A stretch of 64,000 bases of DNA from Streptomyces sp. CC208A (GCF_030010625.1 NZ_JASCXN010000037.1:1-64000); one strand, 5' to 3'; counted from the stretch's first letter, positions 26,584-35,095 are shown. Notes: generated by a model not told the origin, from the sequence alone. A program made the numbers and translations.

Positions 26584-27744
26584 TCAGGCCGCGTGCTCGT
26601 GCTCGCAGGCGTCCTCGATGCCGTACGTCTCCCACGCGGGGAAGTCGTCGTCGGCGGGAACGGCCTCGCCCGGTGTCAGCAGACAGGCGTCGAGGGCCGC
26701 ACGGAGAGCGTCGGCACGCAGGCCCGTACCGATGAAGACCAGCTCCTGGCCCTGTGCGGTCTCCGGACCGCGGGCGCCGGACGGTTCGAACCGGGCGACG
26801 GCGCCGGCCTGGGACCACAGCCCGGTCACCCGGGGCCGGCTGGCGAGCCAGAAGAACCCCTTGGAACGCAGGACGCGCCCGAACGTGCCGCTGTCGAGAC
26901 CCTTGGTGACGAAGGTCCACAACCGGCCAGGGTGGAAGGGCAGATCGGAACGGAACACCAGCGACGAGATGCCGTACTCCTCGGTCTCCGGCACGTGGTC
27001 GCCGTTGAGCTCCCTCACCCAGCCGGGGGCCTGCTGCGCCTTCTCCACGTCGAACAGGCCGGTTCCCAGGACGTGTTCGAGGGGTACCCGCCCGCGTACG
27101 GCGGGGACGATCCGCGCCGCCGGGTTGAGCCGGGAGAGCGTGGCGCGCAGCCGCCGGGCCTCCTCGGGCCCGACCAGGTCGAGCTTGTTGAGGACGATGA
27201 CGTCCGCGAACTCGACCTGGTCCATGAGGAGATCGCTGACGGTGCGCTCGTCGTCCTCGTACTGGTCCAGGCCGCGCGCGACGAGCTCGTCGCCGCCGTC
27301 GAGCTCCGGCAGGAAGCCGGCGGCGTCCACGACGGTCACCATCGTGTCCAGGCGGGCGAGGTCGCCGAGCGTGGCCCCGTCGTCCCGGGGGAAGGAGAAC
27401 GTCGCGGCGACCGGCAGGGGCTCGGAGATGCCGCTGGACTCGATGAGCAGATAGTCGAACCGCCCTTCGCGGGCCAGTCGGTCGACCTCTTCGAGCAGGT
27501 CGTCGCGGAGGGTGCAGCAGATGCACCCGTTGGTCAGCTCGACCAGACGCTCCTCGGTGCGGGACAGGGCCGCCTCGCCGCCGCGCACGAGCGCGGCGTC
27601 GATGTTGACCTCGCTCATGTCGTTGACGATGACCGCGACCCGCAGCCCTTCGCGATTGCCGAGCACATGGTTGAGCAGCGTGGTCTTCCCGGCCCCGAGG
27701 AACCCCGAGAGGACGGTGACGGGCAGCCGGTCGGTGGACGCCAT
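26584..27744 (-). CDS. COG0523 GTP-dependent metallochaperone (zinc-type)
   Basis: 386 residues. Walker A GFLGAGKT (14-21), the metal-binding CICC motif (Cys74, 76, 77), LLIESSGISEP and NKLD (G4) are all present, so this is an active G3E P-loop GTPase. The C-terminal CobW_C domain includes RPRVTGLWSQAG, and the end CEHEHAA is metal-binding in character. Family members (ZNG1/ZagA/YeiR) deliver zinc to client enzymes under limitation. Located seven bases after the zinc-free L32 gene in one transcript below the Zur-like boxes at 27963 and 28110. Confidence 0.9.
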   Translation of the reverse strand: MASTDRLPVTVLSGFLGAGKTTLLNHVLGNREGLRVAVIVNDMSEVNIDAALVRGGEAALSRTEERLVELTNGCICCTLRDDLLEEVDRLAREGRFDYLLIESSGISEPLPVAATFSFPRDDGATLGDLARLDTMVTVVDAAGFLPELDGGDELVARGLDQYEDDERTVSDLLMDQVEFADVIVLNKLDLVGPEEARRLRATLSRLNPAARIVPAVRGRVPLEHVLGTGLFDVEKAQQAPGWVRELNGDHVPETEEYGISSLVFRSDLPFHPGRLWTFVTKGLDSGTFGRVLRSKGFFWLASRPRVTGLWSQAGAVARFEPSGARGPETAQGQELVFIGTGLRADALRAALDACLLTPGEAVPADDDFPAWETYGIEDACEHEHAA

Positions 27745-27751
27745 GAGCCGC

Positions 27752-27922
27752 TCAGCCCTCCGGGCGGATGAGGCCGCGCTCGTACGCCTTCACCAGGCGC
27801 TGCGGGACCTGGTGCACCACGCCGTCGACGGTGACCGGCACCAGCTGGGGCGTGGTCGCCTTCCACTGGGCGCGGCGGTGGCGGGTGTTGCTGCGGGACA
27901 TCTTCCGCTTGGGGACGGCCAT
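27752..27922 (-). CDS. rpmF: 50S ribosomal protein L32, zinc-independent paralog
   Basis: 56 residues beginning MAVPKRKMSRSNTRHRRAQW, the full L32 length. The housekeeping zinc form carries two CxxC-type pairs; this protein has no cysteine at all, so it is a C-minus paralog. Such copies replace zinc-binding L32 during zinc shortage and spare zinc. Promoter region holds two Zur-like boxes. Start ATG 27922, 41 bases from the proximal box. Confidence 0.95.
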   Translation of the reverse strand: MAVPKRKMSRSNTRHRRAQWKATTPQLVPVTVDGVVHQVPQRLVKAYERGLIRPEG

Positions 27923-27962
27923 CGTGAGACTCCTCGGTCGGTTCTGACACGGAGAAGATACA

Positions 27963-27983
27963 TGAAAATGGATCCCATTTTCA
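27963..27983. promoter_or_regulatory. Zur-box-like palindrome before rpmF and the COG0523 gene
   Basis: Perfect inverted repeat TGAAAATG-N5-CATTTTCA, 41 bases upstream of the rpmF start. Both eight-base arms are identical to the Zur half site TGAAAATG. Best palindrome of the set. Confidence 0.75.
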
Positions 27984-28109
27984 AAACGACTCCGCACGGA
28001 CCCGGTCCTCGCCCTCCGGAGCGGCCTTCGGGGTGCCCGCGTGCGGCACCCCGGTCCCCCTCGCGGGCCCGGGGTGCCCCACGCGGACAGAGCCGACCTT
28101 AAGCGCTCA

Positions 28110-28124
28110 TGGCAACCATTTTCA
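28110..28124. promoter_or_regulatory. Second Zur-box-like site upstream of rpmF
   Basis: TGGCAACCATTTTCA; on the minus strand TGAAAATGGTTGCCA, 11 of 15 matches to the Zur core with an intact TGAAAATG arm. It lies between the rpsN stop and the 27963 site, so it most likely adds to control of the rpmF transcript. Confidence 0.5.
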
Positions 28125-28190
28125 ATGGCGTGGCCACGGCTCGCCCTCCGCCGTCACCCGGCGAGGCCGGGCGTGCGGGGAAGTCGCTCC

Positions 28191-28496
28191 CTACCAGGAC
28201 GACTTGGTCACTCCCGGCAGGAACCCGGCATGCGCCTGCTGCCGCGTCCGTACGCGCGAGAGTCCGAACGTGCGCAGATATCCCCGCGGGCGCCCGTCCA
28301 CGCTGTCGCGGTTGCGTACGCGGGTGGCGCTGGCGTCGCGCGGCTGTCGGCGCAACTCCGCCTGAACGGCCTCGCGTTCGGCCGCGGTGGAGGACGGGCG
28401 GCGGATGATCTCCTTCAGTTCGGCCCGCCGGGCGGCGTACCGCTCGACGATTGCCTTGCGCTTCTCGTTCTGCGCGATCTTGCTCTTCTTCGCCAT
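28191..28496 (-). CDS. rpsN: 30S ribosomal protein S14, zinc-independent long form
   Basis: 101 residues, the long C-minus class of S14. MAKKSKIAQNEKRKAIVERY, then RQPRDASATRVRNRD and GYLRTFGLSRVRTRQQAHAG. The short zinc form of S14 has CxxC...CxxC; none is present. The ATG overlaps the rpmB stop (ATGA), so the two are translationally coupled. Transcribed from the 28773 box. Confidence 0.95.
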   Translation of the reverse strand: MAKKSKIAQNEKRKAIVERYAARRAELKEIIRRPSSTAAEREAVQAELRRQPRDASATRVRNRDSVDGRPRGYLRTFGLSRVRTRQQAHAGFLPGVTKSSW

Positions 28497-28732
28497 CAGA
28501 CCTTCACCCCTCGCGCGCGGATCCGGGCCACGGCGGCTTCGATGCCGATCGTGTCCACGGTCTTGATCGCCCTGGCGCTCAGGGTCAGACGGACGTACCG
28601 CCCCTCGCTGGGCAGCCAGTAGCGCTTGCGCTGGATGTTCGGGTCGAAGCGGCGCGAGGTGCGCCGGTGCGAGTGGGAGATGTTGTTGCCGAAACCGGGC
28701 TTGGCGCCGGTCAGTTGGCAGTGGGCTGACAC
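28496..28732 (-). CDS. rpmB: 50S ribosomal protein L28, zinc-independent paralog
   Basis: 78 residues, GTG start at 28732. SAHCQLTGAKPGFGNNISHS, RRFDPNIQRKRYWL and VRLTLSARAIKTVD match L28 along its whole length. Only one cysteine remains of the metal site found in zinc-binding L28, so this is a C-minus copy. First gene of the minus-strand rpmB-rpsN unit, divergent from rpmG. Confidence 0.93.
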   Translation of the reverse strand: MSAHCQLTGAKPGFGNNISHSHRRTSRRFDPNIQRKRYWLPSEGRYVRLTLSARAIKTVDTIGIEAAVARIRARGVKV

Positions 28733-28772
28733 GGGGGCAGCCGCCTTTCCCGCCCCAGGGGCGTGTTGGTAA

Positions 28773-28787
28773 TGGAAATCGTTCCCA
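28773..28787. promoter_or_regulatory. Zur-box-like operator between divergent rpmB and rpmG
   Basis: TGGAAATCGTTCCCA is palindromic and its reverse complement TGGGAACGATTTCCA matches the Zur core at 11 of 15 positions. It sits 41 bases from the rpmB start and 14 from the rpmG start and can govern both directions. Confidence 0.65.
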
Positions 28788-28800
28788 TATGCTAGCCGCC

Positions 28801-28965
28801 ATGGCACGCAACGAGATCCGTCCGGTCATCAAGCTCCGCTCCACGGCGGGCACCGGCTTCACCTATGTCACCCGCAAGAACCGGCGCAACGACCCCGACC
28901 GCCTGGTGCTGCGCAAGTACGACCCCGTCGTCGGCCGGCACGTGGACTTCCGCGAAGAGCGCTGA
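28801..28965 (+). CDS. rpmG: 50S ribosomal protein L33, zinc-independent paralog
   Basis: 54 residues: MARNEIRPVIKLRSTAGTGF, YVTRKNRRNDPDRLVLRKYD. Full L33 length with all four zinc cysteines of the C-plus form absent. ATG at 28801, immediately past the Zur-like operator. First gene of the plus-strand rpmG-rpmE-COG0523-rpsR unit. Confidence 0.95.
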   Translation: MARNEIRPVIKLRSTAGTGFTYVTRKNRRNDPDRLVLRKYDPVVGRHVDFREER

Positions 28966-29009
28966 TCCCGCACCCCACTCCCGTACACACACCGCCGAAA
29001 GGTCCTTCT

Positions 29010-29255
29010 GTGAAGCCCGGAATCCACCCCGCCTACGAGCCCGTCGTCTTCCGCGACTCCGCCTCCGGAACCGCCTTCCTCACCCGGTCGACGATGACCA
29101 GCGACAAGACGGTCGAATGGGAGGACGGCAACACCTACCCCGTCGTCGACGTGGAGATCTCCTCCGCCAGCCACCCCTTCTACACGGGCACCGCGCGCGT
29201 CCTCGACACCGCCGGGCGCGTCGAGAAGTTCCAGCGCCGCTACGGAGCCCGGTGA
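29010..29255 (+). CDS. rpmE2: 50S ribosomal protein L31 type B, zinc-independent
   Basis: 81 residues: MKPGIHPAYEPVVFRDSASG, SSASHPFYTGTARVLDTAGRV and EKFQRRYG match L31 type B. The zinc CxxC of type A L31 is absent. GTG start 44 bases after rpmG; the stop overlaps the next ATG (TGATG), showing translational coupling to the degenerate COG0523 protein. Confidence 0.95.
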   Translation: MKPGIHPAYEPVVFRDSASGTAFLTRSTMTSDKTVEWEDGNTYPVVDVEISSASHPFYTGTARVLDTAGRVEKFQRRYGAR

Positions 29256-30406
29256 TGCGTCACGAGCACCAGCTCCCCGTCGTCATCGTCGCCGGCCTGC
29301 ACGCCGAGGCCAGGACCGAGGTCGTCGACCGCCTCCTGAAGGCCGTCCCCGGCAGCGTCGCCCTGCACCACGACCTGACGGGGGCACCCGACGGCAGCGT
29401 CCTCCGGCTGATCCGCGACGCCGCCGGCACCCTCTCCCGGGGCGAGGCGCCCCTGGTCAACGACTGCGCCTGCTGCGCCCTGCGCGAGGACCTCGTCCCC
29501 GAACTCGAGCGGATGGCCGACGACGGCTCGACCCGTCTCGCCGTGGTCGAACTGTGGGACTCGGTCGAGCCCAAGGCCATGGCCGAGGTGATCGCAGGAC
29601 ACGGCGGAGACCGTCTGGTCCTGACGAACGTGATCACCGCCGTGGACCCCGCCCTCGTCCTGCCCTGCCTCGCCAACGGCGACGACCTGTCGGAAGCCGG
29701 CCTCGCGGCCGCCGCCACCGACCGGCGGACCGTCGGCGACACCTGGGCCCGCCAGCTGGAGTACGCCCCCGTCCTCGCCGTCGTCGACAACGACGAGGCC
29801 GACGACGAGGACCGCGCCCTCCTCGCCCAGCTGCACCCCACCGCCCTCCGGGTACCGGCGACCTCCGCCGAACTCGCCCGGATCGCCCTCGCCGGCTTCG
29901 ATGTCGAGGCCGCGGCGGCCGCCCAGCACCCCGCGTGCGCGCTGCTGCCCCAGGAGGCGGACGAGGCGGGGGTCGCCACCTTCGTCTGGCGTCGGCACCG
30001 CCCGTTCCACCCGGAACGGCTCTACCAGGCGCTGGAGGACCTGTGCTGTGCCGCCGCCCGCAGCCGCGGCCGGTTCTGGCTCGCCGACCGCCCCGACACC
30101 CTGCTCGCCTGGGACGCCGCCGGCGGAGCGCTGTGCGTGGAGAACGCCGGTCCCTGGCTGGCGTCCCTGCCCGACGCGGCCTGGGAGATGGTTCCCGCCG
30201 TGCGCCGCGCGGCGGCCGCGCTCGACTGGCACCCCGAGCACGGCGACTGCTGCCAGCACCTCGTCTTCACCTCGCCAGGACTCGACCGCGACGGCCTGGA
30301 ACGGCTCCTGGACTCCTGCCTCCTGACGGACGCGGAGTACGCCTCGGGGCCCGAGGCGTGGAAGCACCTGCCCGCCGCCTTCGACGCCCTCCTCGACGCC
30401 GCCTGA
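29255..30406 (+). CDS. COG0523-like protein with degenerate GTPase motifs
   Basis: 383 residues aligned with the 26584-27744 protein over its length: metal motif CACC (Cys71, 73, 74), CobW_C-type RHRPFHPERLYQAL and LVFTSPGLDRDGL. The nucleotide site is lost: the position of Walker A reads GLHAEART instead of GxxGxGKT, and the G4 site NKxD is replaced by TNVITAVD. The gene is nevertheless intact and sits inside the zinc-starvation operon between rpmE2 and rpsR. It is probably a zinc-binding protein without GTP hydrolysis, or a partner of the intact COG0523 protein. Confidence 0.85.
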   Translation: MRHEHQLPVVIVAGLHAEARTEVVDRLLKAVPGSVALHHDLTGAPDGSVLRLIRDAAGTLSRGEAPLVNDCACCALREDLVPELERMADDGSTRLAVVELWDSVEPKAMAEVIAGHGGDRLVLTNVITAVDPALVLPCLANGDDLSEAGLAAAATDRRTVGDTWARQLEYAPVLAVVDNDEADDEDRALLAQLHPTALRVPATSAELARIALAGFDVEAAAAAQHPACALLPQEADEAGVATFVWRRHRPFHPERLYQALEDLCCAAARSRGRFWLADRPDTLLAWDAAGGALCVENAGPWLASLPDAAWEMVPAVRRAAAALDWHPEHGDCCQHLVFTSPGLDRDGLERLLDSCLLTDAEYASGPEAWKHLPAAFDALLDAA

Positions 30407-30444
30407 CCACCCCCGAGAAACACCCCACCCAAGGAGACCCCGCG

Positions 30445-30681
30445 ATGGCCCGACGTCCCGACCCCCGCAAGCCCGTCAAGTCCCGCCCCAACCCCCTCGA
30501 CGCGGCCGGCATCACCTACATCGACTACAAGGACACCGACCTGCTGCGCAAGTTCATCTCCGACCGGGGCAAGATCCGCAGCCGCCGCGTCACCCGCGTG
30601 ACCGCCCAGCAGCAGCGCGCCCTCGCCACCGCCATCAAGAACGCCCGCGAGATGGCCCTCCTGCCCTACGCCAGCCGCTGA
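30445..30681 (+). CDS. rpsR: 30S ribosomal protein S18, zinc-independent paralog
   Basis: 78 residues: DAAGITYIDYKDTDLLRKFI, RGKIRSRRVTRVTAQQQRAL, ATAIKNAREMALLPY. This is the standard S18 core. The N-terminus MARRPDPRKPVKSRPNPLDA lacks the cysteines found in zinc-binding actinobacterial S18. AAGGAG lies ten bases before ATG. Last gene of the plus-strand ribosomal unit; a hairpin terminator follows. Confidence 0.95.
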   Translation: MARRPDPRKPVKSRPNPLDAAGITYIDYKDTDLLRKFISDRGKIRSRRVTRVTAQQQRALATAIKNAREMALLPYASR

Positions 30682-30728
30682 CGACAACCGAACAGCCCCT
30701 CCTCCCACAGAACTCGGCGCCTCGATCC

Positions 30729-30756
30729 GGGGAGCCGGCCGACCGGCCGGCTCCCC
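30729..30756 (+). terminator. Hairpin terminator after rpsR
   Basis: GGGGAGCCGGCC, loop GACC, GGCCGGCTCCCC: perfect 12-bp GC-rich stem between rpsR and the second ABC operon. It may end the ribosomal transcript or attenuate read-through into the transporter. Confidence 0.8.
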
Positions 30757-30799
30757 GCCGATCCTCACCCCGGCGACTGAACGTAGAAAAGATCTCACT

Positions 30800-32350
30800 G
30801 TGCCCCAGCTGCCCCCACCCCGCCGCATATCCCGCCGCTCTCTCCACCGCGCGTTCGCCGCGACGGCGTTCGCCACCGCGACGGCGGTCCTGGCGTCCGG
30901 CTGCTTCGCAGGCCCGGCCACCGGCCCGGCCGCCGGGACCGCGAAGGACGGGTCGGCGCGCGACGGCCGCGTACGGGTCGCGATGATGCAGCCGCCGCGC
31001 TCCGGGCTCTCGCCGCTCTCCGACGACGCCTTCAAGCTCTCCCGGTGGTCCACGGCGGAGACCCTGATCAGGCTCGACGCGAACGGCGACGCCGTCCCCT
31101 CGCTCGCCACCGCCTGGCACCGGTCCGGCCGCACCTGGACCCTCACCCTCCGCGACGGCGTCACCTTCCACGACGGCACCCCCCTGACCGCCGAGGCCGC
31201 CGCCCGCTCCCTCACCGCCGCCGCCCAGGCCTCGCCCAAGCCCCGCATCCTCGACGGCGTCACCCTCACGGCCCACGCCACCGGCCCCCGCACCCTCACC
31301 GTGACCACGGCGGACACCGACCCGCTCCTGCCCCAGAGACTGAGCTCGCCACAGCTGTCGATCCTCGCCGCCAAGGCGTACCGGGACGGCCGGGTGAACC
31401 CCGTCGGCGCCGGCACCGGCCCCTTCGTGCTCGTCCGGGCCGACGGCACCGCCTCCGCCACCCTCGACCGGTACGACGGCTACTGGGGCGACCGGGCGAA
31501 GGCCGCCGGCATCGACGTGCGGTACGTCCCCGACGGCACCGCCCGGGCGGCGGCCCTGCGCAGCGGCGAGGCCGACATCGTCGAGGCCGTCCCCGTCTCC
31601 CAGGCGAGCCTCCTCGATCCGGAACGGATCGCCGAGGTCGCCATGCCGCGGACGAACACCCTGTACCTCAACACCAGCCGCGGCCCGTTCAAGGACCCGG
31701 CCCTGCGCGCCGCCGCCCGCACGGCCGTCGACGCCCGCGCCCTGGTCGCCGGCGTGTACGAGGGCCGGGCCGACCTCGCCACCGGCCTCCTCGGCCCGGC
31801 GCTGCCCTGGGCGGCGAAGCTGCGCGAGCCGATCCGGAAGACCGCCGGCGCCACCGTGCCCCCGGGCACCACCCTCACCCTCGGCACCTTCACCGACCGG
31901 GCCGAACTGCCCGAGGTCGCCCAGCTCCTCCAACAGCAGCTCCAGAAGGCCGGGTTCACGGTACGGCTGGACATCCGCGAGTACGCCATGATCGAAGCCG
32001 ACGCGCTGGCAGGGAAGTTCGACGCCTTCGTCCTCTCCCGGGCCACCGTCCTCGACTCCGGCGACCCCGCCGCGTACCTCTACAGCGACTTCGCCGCCGA
32101 CGGCTCCTTCAACATCGCCCAGCTCGCGGACCCGGCCGTCGACCGGGCCCTCGACAAGGCCGCCGCGATCGCCCCCGGAGAGGCCCGCCGCCGGGCACTG
32201 ATCGACGCGGAGGCCGCCGTACTCGCCTCGGACGCGGCCGTCCCGCTGCTGCACGAACGCGTCATCCAGGGCGAGGCGCCCGGCGTCGTGGGAGCAGCCC
32301 GCGACCCGCGCGAACGCGAACTCGTGACCGCCGCCACCCACGTCCGATGA
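30800..32350 (+). CDS. ABC transporter substrate-binding lipoprotein (SBP_bac_5)
   Basis: 516 residues, GTG start. N-terminal ISRRSLHRAFAAT (twin arginine) and lipobox LASGC (Cys35) indicate a Tat lipoprotein. GVTFHDGTPLTAEAAARSLT, GTGPFVLVRADG and TLYLNTSRGPFKDPALRAA are SBP_bac_5 features of dipeptide/nickel/opine-binding proteins. It starts the second importer operon of the window. No clear Zur-like box is seen directly upstream; read-through from the ribosomal unit is possible. Confidence 0.85.
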   Translation: MPQLPPPRRISRRSLHRAFAATAFATATAVLASGCFAGPATGPAAGTAKDGSARDGRVRVAMMQPPRSGLSPLSDDAFKLSRWSTAETLIRLDANGDAVPSLATAWHRSGRTWTLTLRDGVTFHDGTPLTAEAAARSLTAAAQASPKPRILDGVTLTAHATGPRTLTVTTADTDPLLPQRLSSPQLSILAAKAYRDGRVNPVGAGTGPFVLVRADGTASATLDRYDGYWGDRAKAAGIDVRYVPDGTARAAALRSGEADIVEAVPVSQASLLDPERIAEVAMPRTNTLYLNTSRGPFKDPALRAAARTAVDARALVAGVYEGRADLATGLLGPALPWAAKLREPIRKTAGATVPPGTTLTLGTFTDRAELPEVAQLLQQQLQKAGFTVRLDIREYAMIEADALAGKFDAFVLSRATVLDSGDPAAYLYSDFAADGSFNIAQLADPAVDRALDKAAAIAPGEARRRALIDAEAAVLASDAAVPLLHERVIQGEAPGVVGAARDPRERELVTAATHVR

Positions 32351-34179
32351 ACCGACCGACACCCGCCGCCGATCGGACGGACCGGTCGAAGCGGACCACC
32401 GGCCCCGGTCCACGCGGGCGGACAGCCGGCGCGGCCGTCCTCGGACGCGCGGCCGCCCTCGGCGGTCTCGTCACCGTCCTCGGACTGCTGCCCTGGCTGT
32501 CCGGGAAGGACCCGGCCCTCGCCCTGCTCCGCGCCCGGTCGGCGGAGCAGGAGCCCACCCCCGAGGCACTGGCCGCGATCCGGGCCGACCTCGGTCTGGA
32601 CGCGGGGCCGCTCGGCCTCCTGGGCGACTGGGCCGGCGGAGTGCTCCGCGGAGACCTCGGCACCTCCTGGGTCTCCGGGGCCGAGGTGCTGCCGGCCGTC
32701 CTTTCGGGCCTCGGCGCCTCCCTGACCCTCATGGGCGCGGCCCTCGCCGTCGCCCTCGCCCTCGCCGCGGTCCTCGCCGCACCGGTCTGCCTCCGCGGCA
32801 GGGCGACCGCCGGGACGGCCGCCGCGGTCCTCGCCTCGCTGCCCGAGTTCCTGCTCTCCCTCGTCCTCCTGATCGTCGCCGGCGTGTGGCTCGGTCTCGC
32901 GCCGACCTCCGGCTGGGCAGGACCGGCCCATCTGGTGCTGCCCGCGCTCGCCCTCGGCCTGCCCGGCGGCGCGCTCCTCGGACGGCTCGTCGCCGACGCG
33001 CTCCCCGCCGTCCTGGCGGAGCGCTGGGCCGAGCTGTGGCGCGGCGCCGGCGTCGGCAGGGCCAGGATCGTCCGGGCCGCGCTCCGCCGCGCGCTGCCCT
33101 CGCTGCTGCCCCAGTTCGGGATGGTCGCCGTCGGACTGACCGGCGGCGCCGTGGCCGTCGAGACGGTCTTCGCCGTCCCCGGCATCGGCCGGACGGCACT
33201 CGGCGCCGCGAAGGCCCAGGACCTCCCGCTGCTCCAGGGCTGCGTGCTCGCGCTCCTCGCCCTCGGCCTCCTGGCCGGCGGCGCGGCCGCCGCCGTGCGG
33301 CGCGGGCTCCTCGGACCGGCGCTGCGCGAGGCGGCCCTGAGCCTTCCCGCACCGCTGCCGCACCGCGGATCCCCCGCCGTCCTCCTGGCCCTCGCCGGCC
33401 TGCTCGCCGCCGTCGTCACATGGGGGCTGCTCCGTGACCCGTACGCGGTGGACCTCACGGCCCGCCTCGCCGGGCCGTCGGCCGCGCACCCGCTCGGCGC
33501 GGACGCACTCGGCCGGGACGTCCTGGCCCGCCTCGGGCACGGCGCCGCCACCACCGTCGGCACGGCCGCCGCCGTGACCGGCCTGAGCTGGCTGACCGCC
33601 CTCGCCCTCGGCTTCCTGCCGGGCACCGCGGCCGGCCTCGCGGAGGTCGCCAACGCCCTGCCACCGGTGATCGTGGGGATGGTCGTCGCGGCCGTGACCG
33701 GCCCTGGCACGGCCGCCGCGGCCCTCGCCGTGACACTGGTCTCCTGGCCGCCGCTCGCCGCGCACGCCGCGGCACTCGCCCAGGAACTGCGCGCCTCCCG
33801 CTTCCTCCAGGCCCAACGCGCCCTCGGCGCGAGCCCGTTCTGGATCGCGACCCGGCACGTCCTGCCCGCCGTGGCGGGCCCGGTCGCCCGCCACGCGATG
33901 CTACGGCTCCCCGGCGTCGCCCTCGCCCTCGCCTCGCTCGGCTTCCTCGGCCTCGGCGCCCAGCCGCCCTCACCGGAATGGGGCCTGCTCCTCGACGAGT
34001 CGGCCGACTACGTCGAACGGGCCCCCGTCGCCGCACTCGCACCGGTGGTGGCCCTCGGCCTCCTCACCGTACTCGCCGTCCGGCTCTCGCACACCGCCGT
34101 ACGACTCCGTCCCGCCCGCCCCGCCCCCACCTCTGTCCACACCGAAGGAAAGACCCCCCTTGCCACCCCCGCCCAGTGA
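32347..34179 (+). CDS. Fused DppB-DppC type ABC permease
   Basis: 610 residues joining two permeases that are normally separate. Residues 1-320 are DppB-like (EALAAIRADLGLDAGPLGLL, AVAVETVFAVPGIGRTALGA). Residues 330-600 are DppC-like (HPLGADALGRDVLARLGHGA, FLGLGAQPPSPEWGLLLDES). There is no stop or frameshift between them. ATG overlaps the binding-protein stop. A single-chain permease fixes 1:1 stoichiometry of the two halves. The reading frame continues 20 bases into the next ATPase start. Confidence 0.9.
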   Translation: MNRPTPAADRTDRSKRTTGPGPRGRTAGAAVLGRAAALGGLVTVLGLLPWLSGKDPALALLRARSAEQEPTPEALAAIRADLGLDAGPLGLLGDWAGGVLRGDLGTSWVSGAEVLPAVLSGLGASLTLMGAALAVALALAAVLAAPVCLRGRATAGTAAAVLASLPEFLLSLVLLIVAGVWLGLAPTSGWAGPAHLVLPALALGLPGGALLGRLVADALPAVLAERWAELWRGAGVGRARIVRAALRRALPSLLPQFGMVAVGLTGGAVAVETVFAVPGIGRTALGAAKAQDLPLLQGCVLALLALGLLAGGAAAAVRRGLLGPALREAALSLPAPLPHRGSPAVLLALAGLLAAVVTWGLLRDPYAVDLTARLAGPSAAHPLGADALGRDVLARLGHGAATTVGTAAAVTGLSWLTALALGFLPGTAAGLAEVANALPPVIVGMVVAAVTGPGTAAAALAVTLVSWPPLAAHAAALAQELRASRFLQAQRALGASPFWIATRHVLPAVAGPVARHAMLRLPGVALALASLGFLGLGAQPPSPEWGLLLDESADYVERAPVAALAPVVALGLLTVLAVRLSHTAVRLRPARPAPTSVHTEGKTPLATPAQ

Positions 34180-35095
34180 ACCGCTCCTCACCGTCGACTC
34201 CCTGCGCGTCTCCTTCCCCGGAACCGAGGCCGTGCGCGGTGTCTCCCTGGAGGTGTACGCGGGCGAAGTACTGGCCCTGGTCGGCGAGTCCGGCGCCGGG
34301 AAGTCCCTCGTCGCCCGCTCCCTGCTCGCTCTGGTACCGGCCGACGCCGCCGTCACCGGCCGCGTCCTGCTGCGCGGCGCACCGGTCACGCCCACCGACC
34401 TCGGCCGCGTCCTCGCCTGGATCCCCCAGGACTCCCTGTCCGCCCTTTCACCGGTCCACCGCGTGGAGGACCAGCTCGCCGCCGCGGTCCGATCCGTGCG
34501 GGGCGCGGACCGTGCCGAGGCCCGGACGGCCGCGCGGCGTGCGCTGGCGGCCGTCGGCCTCCCGCCGGAAGCGGCCGCCTCGTACCCGCACATGCTGTCG
34601 GGCGGCATGCGGCAGCGGGCCGTGATCGCGACGGCACTTGTCAACGGCCCCCGGCTCGTCGTGGCCGACGAGCCGACCACGGCACTCGACCCGGACCGGC
34701 GGGAGCAGGTCCTCGCCCTCCTGCGCGAGCGATGCGCGGCGGCGGGGGCGGCGCTCCTCCTCGTCAGCCACGATCTGGAGTCCGTACGGTGCCACGCCGA
34801 CCGGGTGGCCGTGATGCATGCCGGCCGCATCGCCGAACTCGGCCCCGCGGAACGCGTCCTGAGCCGCCCCGCCGCCCCGTACACCCGGGCCCTCCTCGCC
34901 TCGCTGCCCACCCCCGACCTGCCCCACCGCTCCCGCCTCCCCGCCCTCGACCTCACCGGCACACCCGGGCAGGGCTGCGCCTTCGCCCCGCACTGCCCCG
35001 CCGCCACCGACCGCTGCCGGACCGAGGAACCCCTCCTCCGAAGCGTCGACGGCCTGCGGGTCGCCTGTCACCACCCCGTACAGGAGACGGCATGA
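34160..35095 (+). CDS. ABC transporter ATPase, DppD/NikD type
   Basis: 311 residues, TTG start preceded by GAAGGAAAG and overlapping the permease end. Walker A GESGAGKS, signature LSGGMRQRAVIATAL, Walker B LVVADEPTTALDP, switch SHDLES. The C-terminal oligopeptide-transporter extension is present with clustered cysteines (GCAFAPHCPAATDRC). Stop overlaps the next start (ATGA). Confidence 0.9.
   Translation: MPPPPSEPLLTVDSLRVSFPGTEAVRGVSLEVYAGEVLALVGESGAGKSLVARSLLALVPADAAVTGRVLLRGAPVTPTDLGRVLAWIPQDSLSALSPVHRVEDQLAAAVRSVRGADRAEARTAARRALAAVGLPPEAAASYPHMLSGGMRQRAVIATALVNGPRLVVADEPTTALDPDRREQVLALLRERCAAAGAALLLVSHDLESVRCHADRVAVMHAGRIAELGPAERVLSRPAAPYTRALLASLPTPDLPHRSRLPALDLTGTPGQGCAFAPHCPAATDRCRTEEPLLRSVDGLRVACHHPVQETA

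Noticed and set aside
30780..30800. Possible Zur box before the second importer (TAGAAAAGATCTCA)
   Set aside because: Too few matches to the core and no palindrome; control may come from read-through instead.
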